DNA from: Cohnella silvisoli
GTDB taxonomy: Bacteria > Bacillota > Bacilli > Paenibacillales > Paenibacillaceae
Assembly: GCF_021190915.1 (NCBI RefSeq)
Contig: NZ_JAIOAP010000008.1
Location: 62,001 to 126,000 of the forward strand
DNA length: 64,000 nucleotides
Direction: 5' to 3'
A model generated the notes under the pieces. That model did no database searches. It saw nothing but the letters and a program-made list of their open reading frames with translations, and was not told the DNA's origin. Shown here piece after piece: positions 33,323-44,393 of this stretch. Both the position numbers and the translations under genes were made by a program. Within the stretch, counting starts at the first letter, position 1. Each line of letters begins with the position of its first letter.

Positions 33323-34483
33323 ATGAATATTCATGAGTATCAAGGCAAGGAAGTCTTGAAGCAGTACGGCGTCGTCGTACCGCGCGGTAAAGTGGCTTTT
33401 ACGGTAGAAGAAGCCGTAAGCGCCGCGAAAGAGCTAGGCAGCGCGATTACCGTCGTTAAAGCTCAGATCCATGCGGGCGGCCGCGGTAAAGCGGGCGGAG
33501 TCAAAATCGCCAAAAACTTGGACGATGTCGCGAATTACGCGAAGGAATTGCTCGGCAAAGTATTGGTCACGCACCAAACCGGTCCGGAAGGCAAAGAAAT
33601 CAAGCGCCTGCTGATCGAAGAGGGCTGCGACATCAAGAAAGAATATTATATCGGCGTCGTCGTTGATCGCGGTACGGGTCGCGTCGTTATGATGGGTTCC
33701 GAAGAAGGCGGCATGGATATCGAGGAAGTCGCCGCTCATTCCCCCGAGAAAATCATTAAAGTCGTCGTAGATCCCGCCGTTGGCTTGCAAGCTTTCCAAG
33801 CTCGCCAACTCGCTTACGACATCAAGATCCCTGGCGATCTGATCAACAAAGCGATCAAGTTCATGCTTGCTTTGTACAAAGCTTTCGAAGATAAAGACTG
33901 TTCTATCGCGGAGATCAATCCGCTTGTCGTAACCGGTTCGGGCGACGTAATCGCGCTTGATGCCAAGCTGAACTTCGATTCCAACGCTTTGTTCCGTCAC
34001 AAGGATATCGTCGAGCTTCGCGATCTGGACGAAGAAGACGCTAAAGAAATACAAGCTTCCAAATTCGATCTGTCTTATATCGCGCTCGACGGCAACATCG
34101 GCTGTATGGTTAACGGCGCAGGTCTTGCGATGGCGACGATGGACATCATTAAATATTTCGGCGGGTCTCCGGCTAACTTCCTTGACGTTGGCGGCGGCGC
34201 TACCAAAGAGAAAGTAACCGAAGCGTTCAAGATCATTTTGTCGGATCCGAACGTCAAAGGGATTTTCGTTAACATTTTCGGCGGAATCATGAAGTGCGAT
34301 ATCATTGCGGAAGGTATTGTGGCAGCTGCCCGCGAACTAGGTCTTGATCGTCCGCTCGTTGTCCGCCTTGAAGGCACGAACGTTGCATTGGGTAAAGAAA
34401 TCTTGAACGGATCCGGCCTGAACATCGTGGCTGCCGATTCGATGTCCGACGGCGCGAAGAAAATCGTGTCGCTCGTGAAATGA
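33323..34483 (+). CDS. sucC: Succinate-CoA ligase (ADP-forming), beta subunit
   Basis: 386 residues, standard length. SucC holds the ATP-grasp nucleotide site of the TCA-cycle enzyme. [17 protein letters not shown] is the family start; [16 protein letters not shown] and the grasp-fold [23 protein letters not shown] follow, and the C-terminal CoA-ligase part has [13 protein letters not shown] and [20 protein letters not shown] 33323 lies behind a GGGAGG site and sucD follows after 31 bp. Confidence 0.98.
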   Translation: MNIHEYQGKEVLKQYGVVVPRGKVAFTVEEAVSAAKELGSAITVVKAQIHAGGRGKAGGVKIAKNLDDVANYAKELLGKVLVTHQTGPEGKEIKRLLIEEGCDIKKEYYIGVVVDRGTGRVVMMGSEEGGMDIEEVAAHSPEKIIKVVVDPAVGLQAFQARQLAYDIKIPGDLINKAIKFMLALYKAFEDKDCSIAEINPLVVTGSGDVIALDAKLNFDSNALFRHKDIVELRDLDEEDAKEIQASKFDLSYIALDGNIGCMVNGAGLAMATMDIIKYFGGSPANFLDVGGGATKEKVTEAFKIILSDPNVKGIFVNIFGGIMKCDIIAEGIVAAARELGLDRPLVVRLEGTNVALGKEILNGSGLNIVAADSMSDGAKKIVSLVK

Positions 34484-34514
34484 CTAGGGAGAACCTACCG
34501 GGGAGTGTAAAATC

Positions 34515-35441
34515 ATGAGTATTTTGATCGATAAAAACACCAAGGTGATCACCCAAGGCATCACGGGCGCAACGGGAAATTTCCACGCCAAGGGTGCATT
34601 GGATTATGGTACGCAGATGGTCGGCGGCGTTACGCCGGGTAAAGGCGGCACGAACGTTGATTTTAACTTGGAAAATGGAACTACGGTTTCTTTGCCGGTA
34701 TTCAACACGGTACGCGAAGCGGTTAAAGCGACCGGGGCTACGGCATCTGTTATCTATGTAGCTCCTCCGTTCGCGGCTGACGCGATCATGGAAGCGGTAG
34801 ATGCCGAGCTTGAACTTGTCATCTGTATCACGGAAGGAATTCCGGTACTCGACATGGTTAAGGTCATGCGTTTCATGGAAGGCAAGAAAACCCGTCTGAT
34901 CGGACCGAACTGCCCGGGCGTTATTACGCCGGGAGAAATTAAAATCGGCATTATGCCGGGTTATATCCACAAAAAAGGCCATGTAGGCGTCGTTTCGCGT
35001 TCCGGAACTTTGACGTACGAAGCGGTTCATCAACTGACTTCAAGCGGCATTGGCCAATCTTCTGCCGTAGGTATCGGCGGGGACCCGGTTAAAGGATCCG
35101 AGTTCATTGACATCCTTAAGCTGTTTAACGAAGATCCGGATACGTATGCCGTTATCATGATCGGCGAAATCGGCGGCACGGCGGAAGAAGAAGCGGCTGA
35201 ATGGGTGAAGGCGAACATGACGAAACCTGTCGTCGGCTTCATCGGCGGCGCTACTGCTCCTGCGGGTAAACGCATGGGACATGCCGGGGCGATCATTTCC
35301 GGCGGCAAAGGTACGGCTGCCGAGAAAATTTCGGTACTCGAAGCAAGCGGCATCCGCGTTGCTCCGACGCCATCCGACATGGGCGCGACTCTTGTCGCCG
35401 TGCTTGAGGAAAAAGGACTGCTGGAAAAATGCAAAGGTTAA
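34515..35441 (+). CDS. sucD: Succinate-CoA ligase, alpha subunit
   Basis: 308 residues. The CoA-binding N-terminus reads [41 protein letters not shown] and [16 protein letters not shown] follow. The phosphorylated His is in [19 protein letters not shown] near residue 255. The gene closes the sucCD operon and is followed by a terminator. Confidence 0.98.
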   Translation: MSILIDKNTKVITQGITGATGNFHAKGALDYGTQMVGGVTPGKGGTNVDFNLENGTTVSLPVFNTVREAVKATGATASVIYVAPPFAADAIMEAVDAELELVICITEGIPVLDMVKVMRFMEGKKTRLIGPNCPGVITPGEIKIGIMPGYIHKKGHVGVVSRSGTLTYEAVHQLTSSGIGQSSAVGIGGDPVKGSEFIDILKLFNEDPDTYAVIMIGEIGGTAEEEAAEWVKANMTKPVVGFIGGATAPAGKRMGHAGAIISGGKGTAAEKISVLEASGIRVAPTPSDMGATLVAVLEEKGLLEKCKG

Positions 35442-35507
35442 TGTTACAGTAAGCACATATAGAAATCCGCTCGCGATATTTACGTATGCGTGATTTTCGG
35501 CAAGGCA

Positions 35508-35552
35508 AGCAGCCTTCCGCCCCCTCGTCCGAGGGAGTGGGAGGCTGTTTTG
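35508..35552 (+). terminator. Terminator after sucD
   Basis: CAGCCT..CC..CCCTC (35510-35528) pairs with GAGGG..GG..AGGCTG (35531-35547), followed by TTTT. It lies about 70 bp downstream of the sucD stop. Confidence 0.8.
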
Positions 35553-35585
35553 CGTTATTAACCCTCTAAGGAGCGAATCCCATTG

Positions 35586-36764
35586 ATGGAAGAGAAACGG
35601 GAACAGGTCAGGAGCGTAACCAAATCGGAAGCGTTATTTACGGGTATAACAAGAGAGGCGTTGATCGCTCTTCATGAGACGGACGGAGTAGGCAAGCTGT
35701 CTATTGCGAATATTCTTCTTTATGGGCTGTCGAAAGGGAAGGGGGCGTTACGATTTGCTTTCGATTTTCTGGCGGGGGATTGGAGGGATATGGGGCTGCA
35801 TGCCAAACAAGCCGCTTCTATCGTCGCTAATATGCGCCCGGAGGCCGTAGAGCGGCGTCTGCGCAAGCACGAAGAAAGAGGAATGCGGTTGGTAACTTAC
35901 TTAGACCATGATTATCCTGAAATGCTCTTTCAGATTTCCGATCCGCCTTGGGTGCTCTATTATAGAGGGAATTGGGAGCTTGTTCGGAATCCGGCTATCG
36001 CGATCGTCGGCACTCGTTTGGCTACGGGTTACGGACGCAAGGTGACGGAAGACATTGCAGCCGGTTGTGCGCAGCGTATGACGGTCGTAAGCGGGTTGGC
36101 GAGGGGGATTGACGCGGCGGCCCATTCGGGCGCTTTACGCGCGCCTTACGGGACGATCGCGGTGTTAGCGGGCGGGGTTGACCATATATACCCTCCCGAG
36201 AATAAGGCGTTGTATCACGACTTAGTCGAGCAAGGGTTAATCGTATCGGAAATCCCGCCGGATACGATCCTTCGACCCGGATTGTTTCCGCTCCGCAATC
36301 GAATTATAGCCGGTCTCTCCTACGGCGTTATTGTCGTGGAAGCCGCCAAGGAGAGCGGGGCTCTTATTACGGCGGATTTGGCGATTGGCTACAATAGGGA
36401 CGTATTTGTCGTACCCGGACAAATTACGTCTCCCCGGAGTATTGGGGCGCTCGAGTATTTAAGGAAAGGCGCGATTCCGGTGCTTGACGAGACGGATGTG
36501 TTCCGGGCTTATTCTTATATTCTTCCAACAAAACCTGGGAATCCAGAGGCCGAAGAGGCATCGAAACAAACAAGTATGCCAACCTCTAACCTCACCTCAG
36601 ACGAGGCGTTGATTTACAATTTTTTACTCGATCAACCCTTTTCGATAGACGAGCTGACGATACGATCCGGGATGACATTTGGACATTTACACTCCGTTCT
36701 GCTATCTTTACTAATAAAAAGACGGATTCATCAACAACCCGGTTCTGTATATACTGTCCTCTAA
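35586..36764 (+). CDS. dprA: DNA-processing protein DprA
   Basis: 392 residues. DprA loads RecA on incoming single-stranded DNA in natural transformation. An N-terminal helical domain (ALIALHETDGVGKLSIANIL) precedes the Rossmann-like core with AIVGTRLATGYGRKVTEDIA, TVVSGLARGIDAAAHSGAL, LFPLRNRIIAGLS and VVEAAKESGALITADLA. The winged-helix-like C-terminus has FSIDELTIRSGM. Start: ATG 35586; a TTG one codon earlier is nearer the AAGGAG site and equally possible. dprA-topA-trmFO order is conserved in Firmicutes. Confidence 0.97.
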   Translation: MEEKREQVRSVTKSEALFTGITREALIALHETDGVGKLSIANILLYGLSKGKGALRFAFDFLAGDWRDMGLHAKQAASIVANMRPEAVERRLRKHEERGMRLVTYLDHDYPEMLFQISDPPWVLYYRGNWELVRNPAIAIVGTRLATGYGRKVTEDIAAGCAQRMTVVSGLARGIDAAAHSGALRAPYGTIAVLAGGVDHIYPPENKALYHDLVEQGLIVSEIPPDTILRPGLFPLRNRIIAGLSYGVIVVEAAKESGALITADLAIGYNRDVFVVPGQITSPRSIGALEYLRKGAIPVLDETDVFRAYSYILPTKPGNPEAEEASKQTSMPTSNLTSDEALIYNFLLDQPFSIDELTIRSGMTFGHLHSVLLSLLIKRRIHQQPGSVYTVL

Positions 36765-36822
36765 TGAAGACATAAGCACATAAACGCGAGGACTTGTCGA
36801 CCGTAGGAGAGGAGGAATGGAC

Positions 36823-38919
36823 GTGGCGGATTCACTCGTAATCGTAGAGTCGCCGGCTAAGGCCAAGACGATCGGAAAATATTTAGGAAGCAAATTTATC
36901 GTCAAAGCGTCCATGGGCCACATACGCGATTTACCGAAGAGCCAAATCGGGGTAGAGGTCGAAAATGACTTCCAACCGAAATACATTACGATTCGCGGAA
37001 AAGGCAGCATTCTTAAGGAACTGAGAGACGCCAGCAAAAAGGTGAAAAGAGTATATCTCGCGGCCGACCCCGACAGGGAGGGCGAAGCGATAGCCTGGCA
37101 TCTGGCGCATTATTTGGAAATAGACGAGAAGGAAGATTGCCGCGTTGTTTTTAATGAAATCACGAAACAAGCGGTCAAGGATGCATTCAAGAATCCTCGT
37201 CCGATCGATATGGACTTGGTCAACGCCCAGCAAGCGAGAAGGGTGCTGGATCGACTAGTCGGTTACAAGATTAGCCCGTTGTTATGGAAAAAAGTTAAAA
37301 AAGGGTTAAGCGCCGGTCGGGTACAATCGGTAGCCGTAAAGCTGATCTATGATCGCGAGAATGAAATCAACGATTTCGTCCCGGAAGAATATTGGAGCAT
37401 TACCGCGCATTTGATGAAAGGGAGCGCGTCGTTTGAAGCGAAGTTCCATTCCCTGAACGGGGAGAAAAAAGAGCTGACGAGCGAAGCCGACGTTAAAGAA
37501 GTGCTTGCCCTTATGGGAAATGAATCTTTTGTCGTAGGCGACGTCAAAGAGAAGGAACGTTTGCGTAATCCGTCTCCTCCGTTCATTACGAGCTCCTTGC
37601 AGCAGGAAGCCGCGCGCAAGCTCAATTTCCGTGCTTCCAAGACGATGCAAATCGCTCAACAGCTCTATGAAGGCGTAGATCTTGGCAAAGAAGGAACCGT
37701 CGGTCTCATCACCTATATGCGTACCGATTCACCCCGGATTTCTCCTGTCGCACAAGAGGAAGCTCGCGAGTATATTATCGGTAAATACGGCGATAAATTC
37801 ATGCCGGAGACGCCGCGTATTTACACGAAGAAAAACGCCAACGCACAGGATGCGCATGAAGCCATTCGCCCGACGTCCGTTCTTCGCGATCCGGATTCCG
37901 TGAAAGCATTCACATCTAAAGACCAGCTTCGCTTGTATAAGCTAATCTGGGAGCGTTTCGTGGCCAGTCAGATGTCGTCCGCCGTACTCGATACGATGAC
38001 CGTCGATTTAGGCAACGGGCCGGTAACCTTCCGCGCGAACGGCTCCAAGCTGAAATTTGCCGGTTTCATGAAGGTGTACGTTGAAGGCAACGATGATGGT
38101 ACGACGGATGAAGATAAGCTGCTCCCGGCGCTCGCGACAGGCGATAACGTCAAATCCAAGCAAATCGATCCGAAGCAGCATTTTACCCAGCCGCCTCCGC
38201 GATTTACGGAAGCTAGGCTGGTCAAGACGCTCGAGGAGCTCGGAATTGGCCGTCCAAGTACTTACGCGCCAACGTTGGAGACGATTCAGAAAAGAAATTA
38301 CGTCGCGATGGAAGAGAAGAAATTTATTCCGACGGAGCTTGGGGAACTTGTCATCCAGCTCATGGAGGAGTTTTTTCCGGAAATTCTCGATGCGGAGTTC
38401 ACCGCTAACATGGAAGGCGATTTAGACCATGTGGAGGAAGGAACTCAAGATTGGGTTAACGTCATTGGCGATTTCTACAAATCGTTCGAGGTAAGGCTTA
38501 ATTTCGCCGAGGACGAAATGAAGGAAATCGAAATCAAAGACGAACCGTCCGATGAAATCTGCGAAAAATGCGAAAGCCCGATGGTTTACAAAATGGGCCG
38601 TTTCGGAAAATTTCTTGCCTGCTCCGGATTTCCGAATTGCCGCAACACGAAGCCTATCATTAAAGACACGGGCGTCCATTGCCCGAAATGCGCCGAAGGG
38701 CAAATCGTCGAGCGTCGCAGCAAGAAAGGCCGGATGTTCTACGGATGCAATCTTTATCCTAGCTGCGATTATGTGTCATGGGATAAGCCGGTTCCGAAGC
38801 CTTGTCCTAGCTGTGGCGGGATGATGATAGAAAAGCGCGTTAAAGGCGAAGTTCAGTATCATTGCACGGTGTGCACCCACACCGAGAATGTCGAGGATAC
38901 GGAAGATATTGCAGAATAA
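36823..38919 (+). CDS. topA: DNA topoisomerase I
   Basis: 698 residues. It relaxes negative supercoils by a single-strand break. The TOPRIM domain begins [21 protein letters not shown] and holds [15 protein letters not shown]; the catalytic Tyr is in [15 protein letters not shown] near residue 300. Three C-terminal four-cysteine zinc motifs follow ([40 protein letters not shown]). GTG 36823 is chosen because it gives the usual family N-terminus and has GGAGG at eight bases; ATG 36817, two codons earlier, is also served by an upstream AGGAG. Confidence 0.97.
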   Translation: MADSLVIVESPAKAKTIGKYLGSKFIVKASMGHIRDLPKSQIGVEVENDFQPKYITIRGKGSILKELRDASKKVKRVYLAADPDREGEAIAWHLAHYLEIDEKEDCRVVFNEITKQAVKDAFKNPRPIDMDLVNAQQARRVLDRLVGYKISPLLWKKVKKGLSAGRVQSVAVKLIYDRENEINDFVPEEYWSITAHLMKGSASFEAKFHSLNGEKKELTSEADVKEVLALMGNESFVVGDVKEKERLRNPSPPFITSSLQQEAARKLNFRASKTMQIAQQLYEGVDLGKEGTVGLITYMRTDSPRISPVAQEEAREYIIGKYGDKFMPETPRIYTKKNANAQDAHEAIRPTSVLRDPDSVKAFTSKDQLRLYKLIWERFVASQMSSAVLDTMTVDLGNGPVTFRANGSKLKFAGFMKVYVEGNDDGTTDEDKLLPALATGDNVKSKQIDPKQHFTQPPPRFTEARLVKTLEELGIGRPSTYAPTLETIQKRNYVAMEEKKFIPTELGELVIQLMEEFFPEILDAEFTANMEGDLDHVEEGTQDWVNVIGDFYKSFEVRLNFAEDEMKEIEIKDEPSDEICEKCESPMVYKMGRFGKFLACSGFPNCRNTKPIIKDTGVHCPKCAEGQIVERRSKKGRMFYGCNLYPSCDYVSWDKPVPKPCPSCGGMMIEKRVKGEVQYHCTVCTHTENVEDTEDIAE

Positions 38920-38950
38920 ACGGTAGCGAAAGGCAAGGAGGGTCACCGCT

Positions 38951-40282
38951 TTGAATAATGCCCAATCCGTGACGGTAATCGGCGCAGGTTTAGCCGGCAG
39001 CGAAGCCGCATGGCAGATCGCCAAACAGGGCGTCCCCGTCACTTTATATGAAATGCGCCCCGTTAAGCGCACGCCTGCCCATCATACGGACGGGTTTGCG
39101 GAGCTAGTGTGCAGCAACAGCCTCAGAGCGAATGGTTTGACCAATGCGGTCGGCGTGCTCAAGGAAGAAATGAGAAGATTGGATTCTCTCATATTGTCCT
39201 GCGCGGATTTGCATGCCGTTCCCGCCGGAGGAGCGCTCGCGGTAGACCGTGACGGATTTTCGGGAGAAGTCACAAGACGACTTCGGGAACACCCTCTGAT
39301 TACGGTAGTGAATGATGAAGTTACGGAAATTCCGCAAGATGGCATTGTTATTATCGCAACAGGCCCGCTGACCTCTCCAGAGCTGTCCAATAGCATTAAA
39401 GAGCTAATGGGCGAGGAGTACTTTTATTTCTTCGATGCGGCTGCGCCTATCGTTGAGAAGGATTCCATCGATTTGGATAAGGTGTTCTTGGCTTCCCGTT
39501 ATGATAAGGGTGAAGCGGCCTATCTGAATTGTCCGATGACGGAAGCGGAATTCGATGTTTTCTATGAGGCGTTGACTACGGCGGAGACAGCCGAGGTCAA
39601 AGACTTCGAGAAGGAAATGTACTTTGAAGGCTGCATGCCCATCGAGGTTATGGCCAAGCGCGGTAAGCAGACGGTGCTGTTCGGGCCGATGAAACCCGTA
39701 GGTTTAGTCGATCCGCGGACTGGCGCGCAATCGCATGCGGTTATCCAGCTTCGTCAAGACAATGCGGCCGGTACGCTGTATAACCTGGTCGGCTTTCAAA
39801 CCCACTTGAAGTGGGGCGAGCAGAAAAGGGTATTTTCTTTAATTCCCGGGCTCGAGAATGCGGAGTTTGTACGTTTTGGAGTCATGCACCGAAATACTTT
39901 CATAAACTCACCGAAGCTGTTGCACCCCACGTATCAGTTCCGCGGGAGAGAGACGTTATTTTTCGCCGGTCAAATGACCGGAGTGGAAGGTTACGTGGAG
40001 TCGGCTGCATCCGGATTAATCGCGGGATTAAACGCGGGACGCCTGGCCAAGGGGTTGGAGCCTTTAGAGGTACCGCCGCACACCACTCTTGGAAGCATGG
40101 CGCAATATATTACGACGGCCGATTTCAAACACTTTCAGCCGATGAATGCGAACTTCGGTCTTTTTCCGCCGCTCGGACACAGAGTCCGCAGCAAGAAGGA
40201 AAAAAACGAAGCCATTGCGGCAAGGGCTTTGGAAGGCATCGAAGCGCTAATATCGGAAATTCAGCAAGGTACTTTGGTATAG
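38951..40282 (+). CDS. trmFO: Methylenetetrahydrofolate-tRNA-(uracil-5-)-methyltransferase TrmFO
   Basis: 443 residues. TrmFO makes m5U54 in the T-loop using methylene-tetrahydrofolate and FAD. The FAD fold reads [21 protein letters not shown]; the conserved Cys lies in [52 protein letters not shown] and [10 protein letters not shown] are family blocks. The start is TTG 38951 behind AAGGAGGGT. B. subtilis has xerC (codV) between this gene and hslV; it is not here. Confidence 0.97.
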   Translation: MNNAQSVTVIGAGLAGSEAAWQIAKQGVPVTLYEMRPVKRTPAHHTDGFAELVCSNSLRANGLTNAVGVLKEEMRRLDSLILSCADLHAVPAGGALAVDRDGFSGEVTRRLREHPLITVVNDEVTEIPQDGIVIIATGPLTSPELSNSIKELMGEEYFYFFDAAAPIVEKDSIDLDKVFLASRYDKGEAAYLNCPMTEAEFDVFYEALTTAETAEVKDFEKEMYFEGCMPIEVMAKRGKQTVLFGPMKPVGLVDPRTGAQSHAVIQLRQDNAAGTLYNLVGFQTHLKWGEQKRVFSLIPGLENAEFVRFGVMHRNTFINSPKLLHPTYQFRGRETLFFAGQMTGVEGYVESAASGLIAGLNAGRLAKGLEPLEVPPHTTLGSMAQYITTADFKHFQPMNANFGLFPPLGHRVRSKKEKNEAIAARALEGIEALISEIQQGTLV

Positions 40283-40290
40283 CTCTTGGA

Positions 40291-40325
40291 GCAGCGGCAG
40301 CGTTATTCACATAGCCGCTGCTTTT
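40291..40325 (+). terminator. Terminator after trmFO
   Basis: GCAGCGGC (40291-40298) pairs with GCCGCTGC (40314-40321), followed by TTTT. It lies 8 bp after the stop. Confidence 0.85.
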
Positions 40326-40360
40326 GCGGCTCTACAAGTAAAAGCAGGGAGGGTTAACCG

Positions 40361-40903
40361 ATGGATATGAGCTTTCACGCAACGACGATTTGCGCGGTTC
40401 GCCATAATGGCAAGGGCGCCATCGCGGGCGACGGTCAGGTAACTTTCGGGAACAGCATGGTCATGAAGAACACGGCCAAAAAAGTCCGCCGGCTCTATCG
40501 CGGCCAAGTCATCGCGGGTTTTGCGGGTTCGGTTGCGGATGCGATCACTTTGTTCGAGAAGTTCGAAGGCAAGCTGGAGGAACATCATGGCAATTTGCAG
40601 CGCGCTGCGGTTGAATTGGCTAAAGATTGGCGCTCCGATCGGGTATTGCGCCGTTTGGAAGCGATGATGATCGTCGTGGATGCGACGGGGATGCTGCTAT
40701 TGTCCGGCAACGGCGAAGTCATCGAGCCCGATGACGGCATTCTTGCTATCGGTTCGGGCGGAAGTTTCGCTCTTGCGGCAGCCCGTGCCTTAAAGCGCTT
40801 CGCTCCGACCATGGAAGCGAAGGAGATCGCTCGAGCGTCGCTCGAGACAGCCGCTGAAATTTGCGTGTTCACGAACAATAATCTGGTCGTCGAAGAAATT
40901 TGA
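40361..40903 (+). CDS. hslV: ATP-dependent protease peptidase subunit HslV (ClpQ)
   Basis: 180 residues, the proteasome-like peptidase that works with Hsl[47 protein letters not shown] and [15 protein letters not shown] are family blocks. The nucleophile must be exposed at the N-terminus: Gram-negative HslV begins at Thr2 of MTTI, B. subtilis ClpQ at Ser2. Here the chain from ATG 40361 begins [10 protein letters not shown]; a start at ATG 40367 would put Ser at position 2, as in B. subtilis, but its spacing from GGGAGGG is 16 bases. Confidence 0.95.
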   Translation: MDMSFHATTICAVRHNGKGAIAGDGQVTFGNSMVMKNTAKKVRRLYRGQVIAGFAGSVADAITLFEKFEGKLEEHHGNLQRAAVELAKDWRSDRVLRRLEAMMIVVDATGMLLLSGNGEVIEPDDGILAIGSGGSFALAAARALKRFAPTMEAKEIARASLETAAEICVFTNNNLVVEEI

Positions 40904-40928
40904 ACTTATCGATTGAGGAGAGGATTTC

Positions 40929-42317
40929 ATGAACGATACGCTTACTCCCCGCCAAGTCGTGGCGGAGCTTGATAAATACATCGTCGGTCAGAAGTCAGCC
41001 AAGCGTTCGGTTGCCGTCGCATTGCGCAATCGGTATCGCCGCAGCCGCCTGCCGGAAGAATTGCGCGATGAGATCGTGCCTAAGAACATCCTAATGATCG
41101 GACCGACGGGCGTCGGAAAGACGGAAATCGCCCGCCGGCTTGCGAAGCTGGTTCATGCCCCTTTTATCAAAGTCGAAGCGACGAAGTTTACCGAAGTCGG
41201 TTATGTCGGAAGAGACGTCGAATCGATGGTTCGGGATTTAGTCGAGACGGCCATAAGGATGGTCAAGGATGAGCGGACAGAGAAAGTGAAGGACAAAGCC
41301 GAAGTAGCGGCTAACGAGCGTCTGGCGGCTCTATTGGTGCCTGCTCCCGAAAAGCCTAAATCCCAGAAAAATCCGCTTGAAATGTTGTTCGGAGGATTAA
41401 GCACGCCAAGCGACGAGCCGGAACCCGTTGATCCTGGCCTGCAGGACAAAAGACGCGATACGAAAGCTAAGCTTGATGCAGGCCAATTAGAGAACGAGAA
41501 CATCGAAATCGAAGTTGAAGATAATTCGCCTAACATGATGGATATGCTCGGAGGACCCGGGCAAGAGCAGATGGGCAATATGCAGGAAATGCTCGGGCAG
41601 TTTCTGCCGAAACGCCGCAAAAAACGGCGGCTTACCGTTAAAGAAGCTCGTAAAGTGCTCATCGTGGAAGAAGCGAACAAGTTGATCGATATGGATGACG
41701 TTATCTCCGAATCCGTGCGGCGCGCGGAGCAATCCGGCATCATCTTCATCGACGAGATTGACAAAATAGCCAGCCAAGGCCGCGGACAAGGGCCTGACGT
41801 CTCTCGCGAGGGAGTGCAGAGAGACATACTGCCCATCGTTGAAGGTTCGACTATTATGACCAAATACGGCCCGGTCAGAACCGATTACGTCCTTTTCGTC
41901 GCCGCAGGCGCTTTCCACGTCGCCAAGCCATCCGATTTAATCCCTGAGCTTCAAGGACGATTTCCGATTCGGGTCGAGCTCAGCAGCTTAACGGACGAAG
42001 ATTTCGTGCGGATCTTGACCGAACCGGAAAATGCGCTGACTAAACAATATACCGCGCTGCTGCAAACGGAAGGCATCAACGTAACCTTCACCGGTACGGC
42101 AATCTCGGAAATTGCGCGCATGGCGCAAGAAGTCAATCATAATACCGAGAATATAGGCGCCCGCAGGCTTCATACGCTTTTGGAAAAGCTGTTGGAGGAT
42201 TTGTCCTTTGAAGCGCCGGAATTACAGTTGGAAGAAATGACGATTACACCGGAATATGTGCGAGAGAAGTTGGCTACCATTGCAAGTAACAAAGATTTGA
42301 GTCAATATATTTTATAA
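40929..42317 (+). CDS. hslU: ATP-dependent protease ATPase subunit HslU (ClpY)
   Basis: 462 residues, the AAA+ unfoldase ring. [21 protein letters not shown] opens the chain; Walker A is [19 protein letters not shown] near residue 57, Walker [12 protein letters not shown] near residue 273. The intermediate domain (about 120-240) is variable and Met/Gln/Pro-rich. The C-terminus NKDLSQYIL is the tail that inserts into HslV. It lies 25 bp after hslV behind GAGGAGAGG. Confidence 0.97.
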   Translation: MNDTLTPRQVVAELDKYIVGQKSAKRSVAVALRNRYRRSRLPEELRDEIVPKNILMIGPTGVGKTEIARRLAKLVHAPFIKVEATKFTEVGYVGRDVESMVRDLVETAIRMVKDERTEKVKDKAEVAANERLAALLVPAPEKPKSQKNPLEMLFGGLSTPSDEPEPVDPGLQDKRRDTKAKLDAGQLENENIEIEVEDNSPNMMDMLGGPGQEQMGNMQEMLGQFLPKRRKKRRLTVKEARKVLIVEEANKLIDMDDVISESVRRAEQSGIIFIDEIDKIASQGRGQGPDVSREGVQRDILPIVEGSTIMTKYGPVRTDYVLFVAAGAFHVAKPSDLIPELQGRFPIRVELSSLTDEDFVRILTEPENALTKQYTALLQTEGINVTFTGTAISEIARMAQEVNHNTENIGARRLHTLLEKLLEDLSFEAPELQLEEMTITPEYVREKLATIASNKDLSQYIL

Positions 42318-42339
42318 CTGCGAAGCTGGTTTACTTGTA

Positions 42340-42421
42340 CGATTAGAAAGTATAAGTTTCAATGTTCTTATACTCATCTAATCGCTCGATACAAACGTAT
42401 ATCTCCGTCCTAAGGACGGAG
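42340..42421 (+). promoter_or_regulatory. Two hairpins in the codY leader
   Basis: CGATTAGA (42340-42347) pairs with TCTAATCG (42377-42384), continued inside by GTATAAG (42350-42356) with CTTATAC (42367-42373): fifteen pairs, one internal loop. A second perfect hairpin CTCCGTCC-TAA-GGACGGAG follows (42403-42421). Only the second has a few T after it (GCCGTTTT). They may end the hslVU transcript, form a structured leader of codY, or bind a protein. Confidence 0.55.
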
Positions 42422-42464
42422 AAGCCGTTTTACTTGTTTGTCGTATTAGGAGGAAACAGAAATC

Positions 42465-43235
42465 ATGACGTTGTTGACGAAAACCCGAACGCTTAATAAA
42501 TTGTTGCAGAAAGCGGCGGGCAAACCGCTGAACTTCCGCGAGATGGCGGAAGGACTGCGGGAAACGATGCAAGGTAATGTTTTTGTCCTGAGCAGAAGGG
42601 GCAAAGTACTAGGCTCTGCGCATGCTTCCGGGTTCTCTGAAATGTGGCTCCGTCAAGACGATTCAGATGAACTGCGGTTTCCCGTGGAAACGAACGAGCG
42701 CTTATTGCGTATATCGGAAACGGCTGCCAACGTATCGTCAGATGAGGATATATTGTCTCCGATTGAACATGCTTTCGATAATGGGATCGTAACAATCGTT
42801 CCGATTATCGGAGGCGGCGATCGACTCGGTACTTTAGTCCTATCCAGAGAAAATGACTCTTTTGGAGACAATGATCTGATTTTAGCCGAATACGGATCTA
42901 CGATCATAGGCATGGAAATTCTGAGAGAAAGAGTCGAGGAAAGAGAAACGGAAGCAAGAAGCAAAGCGATTGTGTCCGTTGCCGTTAACTCGCTCTCGTT
43001 CAGCGAAATGGAAGCAGTCGAACAAATATTCGAGGAACTGGAAGGGAAAGAAGGGCTTTTGGTCGCTTCCAAAATAGCGGATCGCGCAGGTATAACTAGA
43101 TCGGTCATCGTTAATGCCCTTCGTAAATTAGAAAGTGCCGGCGTTATTGAAACGCGTTCTCTTGGGATGAAAGGGACCTATATTCGCATTCTGAATTCCC
43201 AGTTGCTTCAAGAACTCGAGCATCGAAAAAACTAA
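42465..43235 (+). CDS. codY: GTP- and isoleucine-sensing global repressor CodY
   Basis: 256 residues, close to the usual 259. The N-terminal GAF domain ([19 protein letters not shown] onwards) binds branched-chain amino acids; the C-terminal winged helix shows [33 protein letters not shown] near residue 205, an almost invariant CodY helix-turn-helix. The start has TTAGGAGG. It follows hslVU as in B. subtilis and ends at a strong terminator before the flagellar operon. Confidence 0.98.
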   Translation: MTLLTKTRTLNKLLQKAAGKPLNFREMAEGLRETMQGNVFVLSRRGKVLGSAHASGFSEMWLRQDDSDELRFPVETNERLLRISETAANVSSDEDILSPIEHAFDNGIVTIVPIIGGGDRLGTLVLSRENDSFGDNDLILAEYGSTIIGMEILRERVEERETEARSKAIVSVAVNSLSFSEMEAVEQIFEELEGKEGLLVASKIADRAGITRSVIVNALRKLESAGVIETRSLGMKGTYIRILNSQLLQELEHRKN

Positions 43236-43256
43236 TTTTCCTTCCTGGATCACTTC

Positions 43257-43296
43257 GAAAAGCCCTATCTTTGACAAAAAGATTAGGGCTTTTTTC
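43257..43296 (+). terminator. Terminator after codY
   Basis: AAAAGCCCTA..CTTT pairs with AAAGATTAGGGCTTTTTT around a short loop, with a T6 run. It starts about 20 bp after codY. Confidence 0.88.
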
Positions 43297-43410
43297 TTAT
43301 TGTCACAAGACCCTGTGTCGTAGATGATAATCTAAGAAAATTTTAATTTGTCATCTTATGTAGATTTTTTGCTGAAAGTTAAGAAAGTGATGTCGAAAAA
43401 AGCAGGAATA

Positions 43411-43419
43411 TGAGATAAT
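43411..43419 (+). promoter_or_regulatory. Possible extended -10 promoter of the fla/che operon
   Basis: The 188-bp gap before flgB must contain the promoter of the 20-kb flagellar operon. TGAGATAAT (43411-43419) reads as an extended -10 box without a good -35. No clear sigma-D motif was found in this gap. Confidence 0.3.
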
Positions 43420-43484
43420 TACGTGGAATAAAGTGGAATGAAGATTATGAAATTCTCATGAAACAGCGAAGAGGGGCGACAGTA

Positions 43485-43898
43485 ATGAACGTATTAGGCG
43501 GCGCAGCGTTTCAGCGCTTGGAAAGTGCAATTAATGCCGCTACTATGAGAGAACGCGTATTGGCCAATAATATCGCGAACGTAGATACCCCCTATTACAA
43601 GAGGTCTGATGTCGCTTTCGAGGAATTGTTGACACAAGCGATCGGCGCGCAAGGGATCCCCGTACTTGCCGGCAGGATGACCAATGCCCGTCATATTCCG
43701 ATCAATACGTCTTATCCATCTCCATCGCCGAAAGTGGTCACGGATGAATCTACATCCATTAACAATGATCGCAACAACGTGGACATCGACAAGGAAATGT
43801 CCTTGCTGGCAGAAAATCAACTTCGGTACAACCTTCTCGCCCAGCAAGTTAATCATGATGTGAAAATGATGAGAATAGCAATCGAAGGGAGAAGTTAA
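43485..43898 (+). CDS. flgB: Flagellar basal-body rod protein FlgB
   Basis: 137 residues, a proximal rod subunit. The N-terminal ERVLANNIANVDTPYYKRSDVAFEE is the rod-protein signature; the C-terminal helix reads NQLRYNLLAQQVNHDVKMMRIAIEG. ATG 43485 is chosen because GAGGGG lies nine bases upstream; ATG 43458 in the same frame lacks a site. It opens the fla/che operon. Confidence 0.96.
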   Translation: MNVLGGAAFQRLESAINAATMRERVLANNIANVDTPYYKRSDVAFEELLTQAIGAQGIPVLAGRMTNARHIPINTSYPSPSPKVVTDESTSINNDRNNVDIDKEMSLLAENQLRYNLLAQQVNHDVKMMRIAIEGRS

Positions 43899-43901
43899 CG
43901 G

Positions 43902-44345
43902 ATGAAGCTTGGCGGATTTGATATCAGCGCTTCTGCGTTGACGGCCCAACGGCTCAGGATGGACGTTATATCGGCCAACATCGCCAATGCGGAAACAACC
44001 CGCGCCGGCTACGTGAACGGTCAATTCGTTCCTTACAGGCGAAAGATGGTCGTTATGGAGGCCGCTCAGCCTAAATTCAGAGATTTGTTGAATGAAAAGA
44101 TGAATGGTTCGTCTGCACAAGGGGTGCAGGTTACATCCATACAAGAAGATTCAACGCCGTTTAAGCAAGTATACAATCCGTCGCATCCCGATGCCGATGC
44201 TAATGGAATGGTTTATATGCCTAATGTCGACATGCTGAAAGAACAAGTTGATTTACTGGCTGCATCCCGTTCTTATGAAGCAAGCGTAACAGCTCTTAAT
44301 TCAAGGAAATCGATGTTTATGAAAGCTCTTGAGATCGGCCGCTAA
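43902..44345 (+). CDS. flgC: Flagellar basal-body rod protein FlgC
   Basis: 147 residues, proximal rod. FDISASALTAQRLRMDVISANIANAETTR is the N-terminal rod motif and VDLLAASRSYEASVTALNSRKSMFMKALEIGR the C-terminal helix. It starts 3 bp after flgB and is followed by fliE. Confidence 0.97.
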   Translation: MKLGGFDISASALTAQRLRMDVISANIANAETTRAGYVNGQFVPYRRKMVVMEAAQPKFRDLLNEKMNGSSAQGVQVTSIQEDSTPFKQVYNPSHPDADANGMVYMPNVDMLKEQVDLLAASRSYEASVTALNSRKSMFMKALEIGR

Positions 44346-44393
44346 TTCTTGCAGAAGGTAAAATAATCACTTGATGAAAGCGGGGGAGTTAAC

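Noticed and set aside
34302..35033. 243-residue minus-strand frame across sucC-sucD
   Set aside because: Antisense to two certain genes, with no recognisable domain.
43296..43484. Sigma-D promoter before flgB
   Set aside because: No TAAA-N15-GCCGATAT-like pair with acceptable matches was found in this gap.
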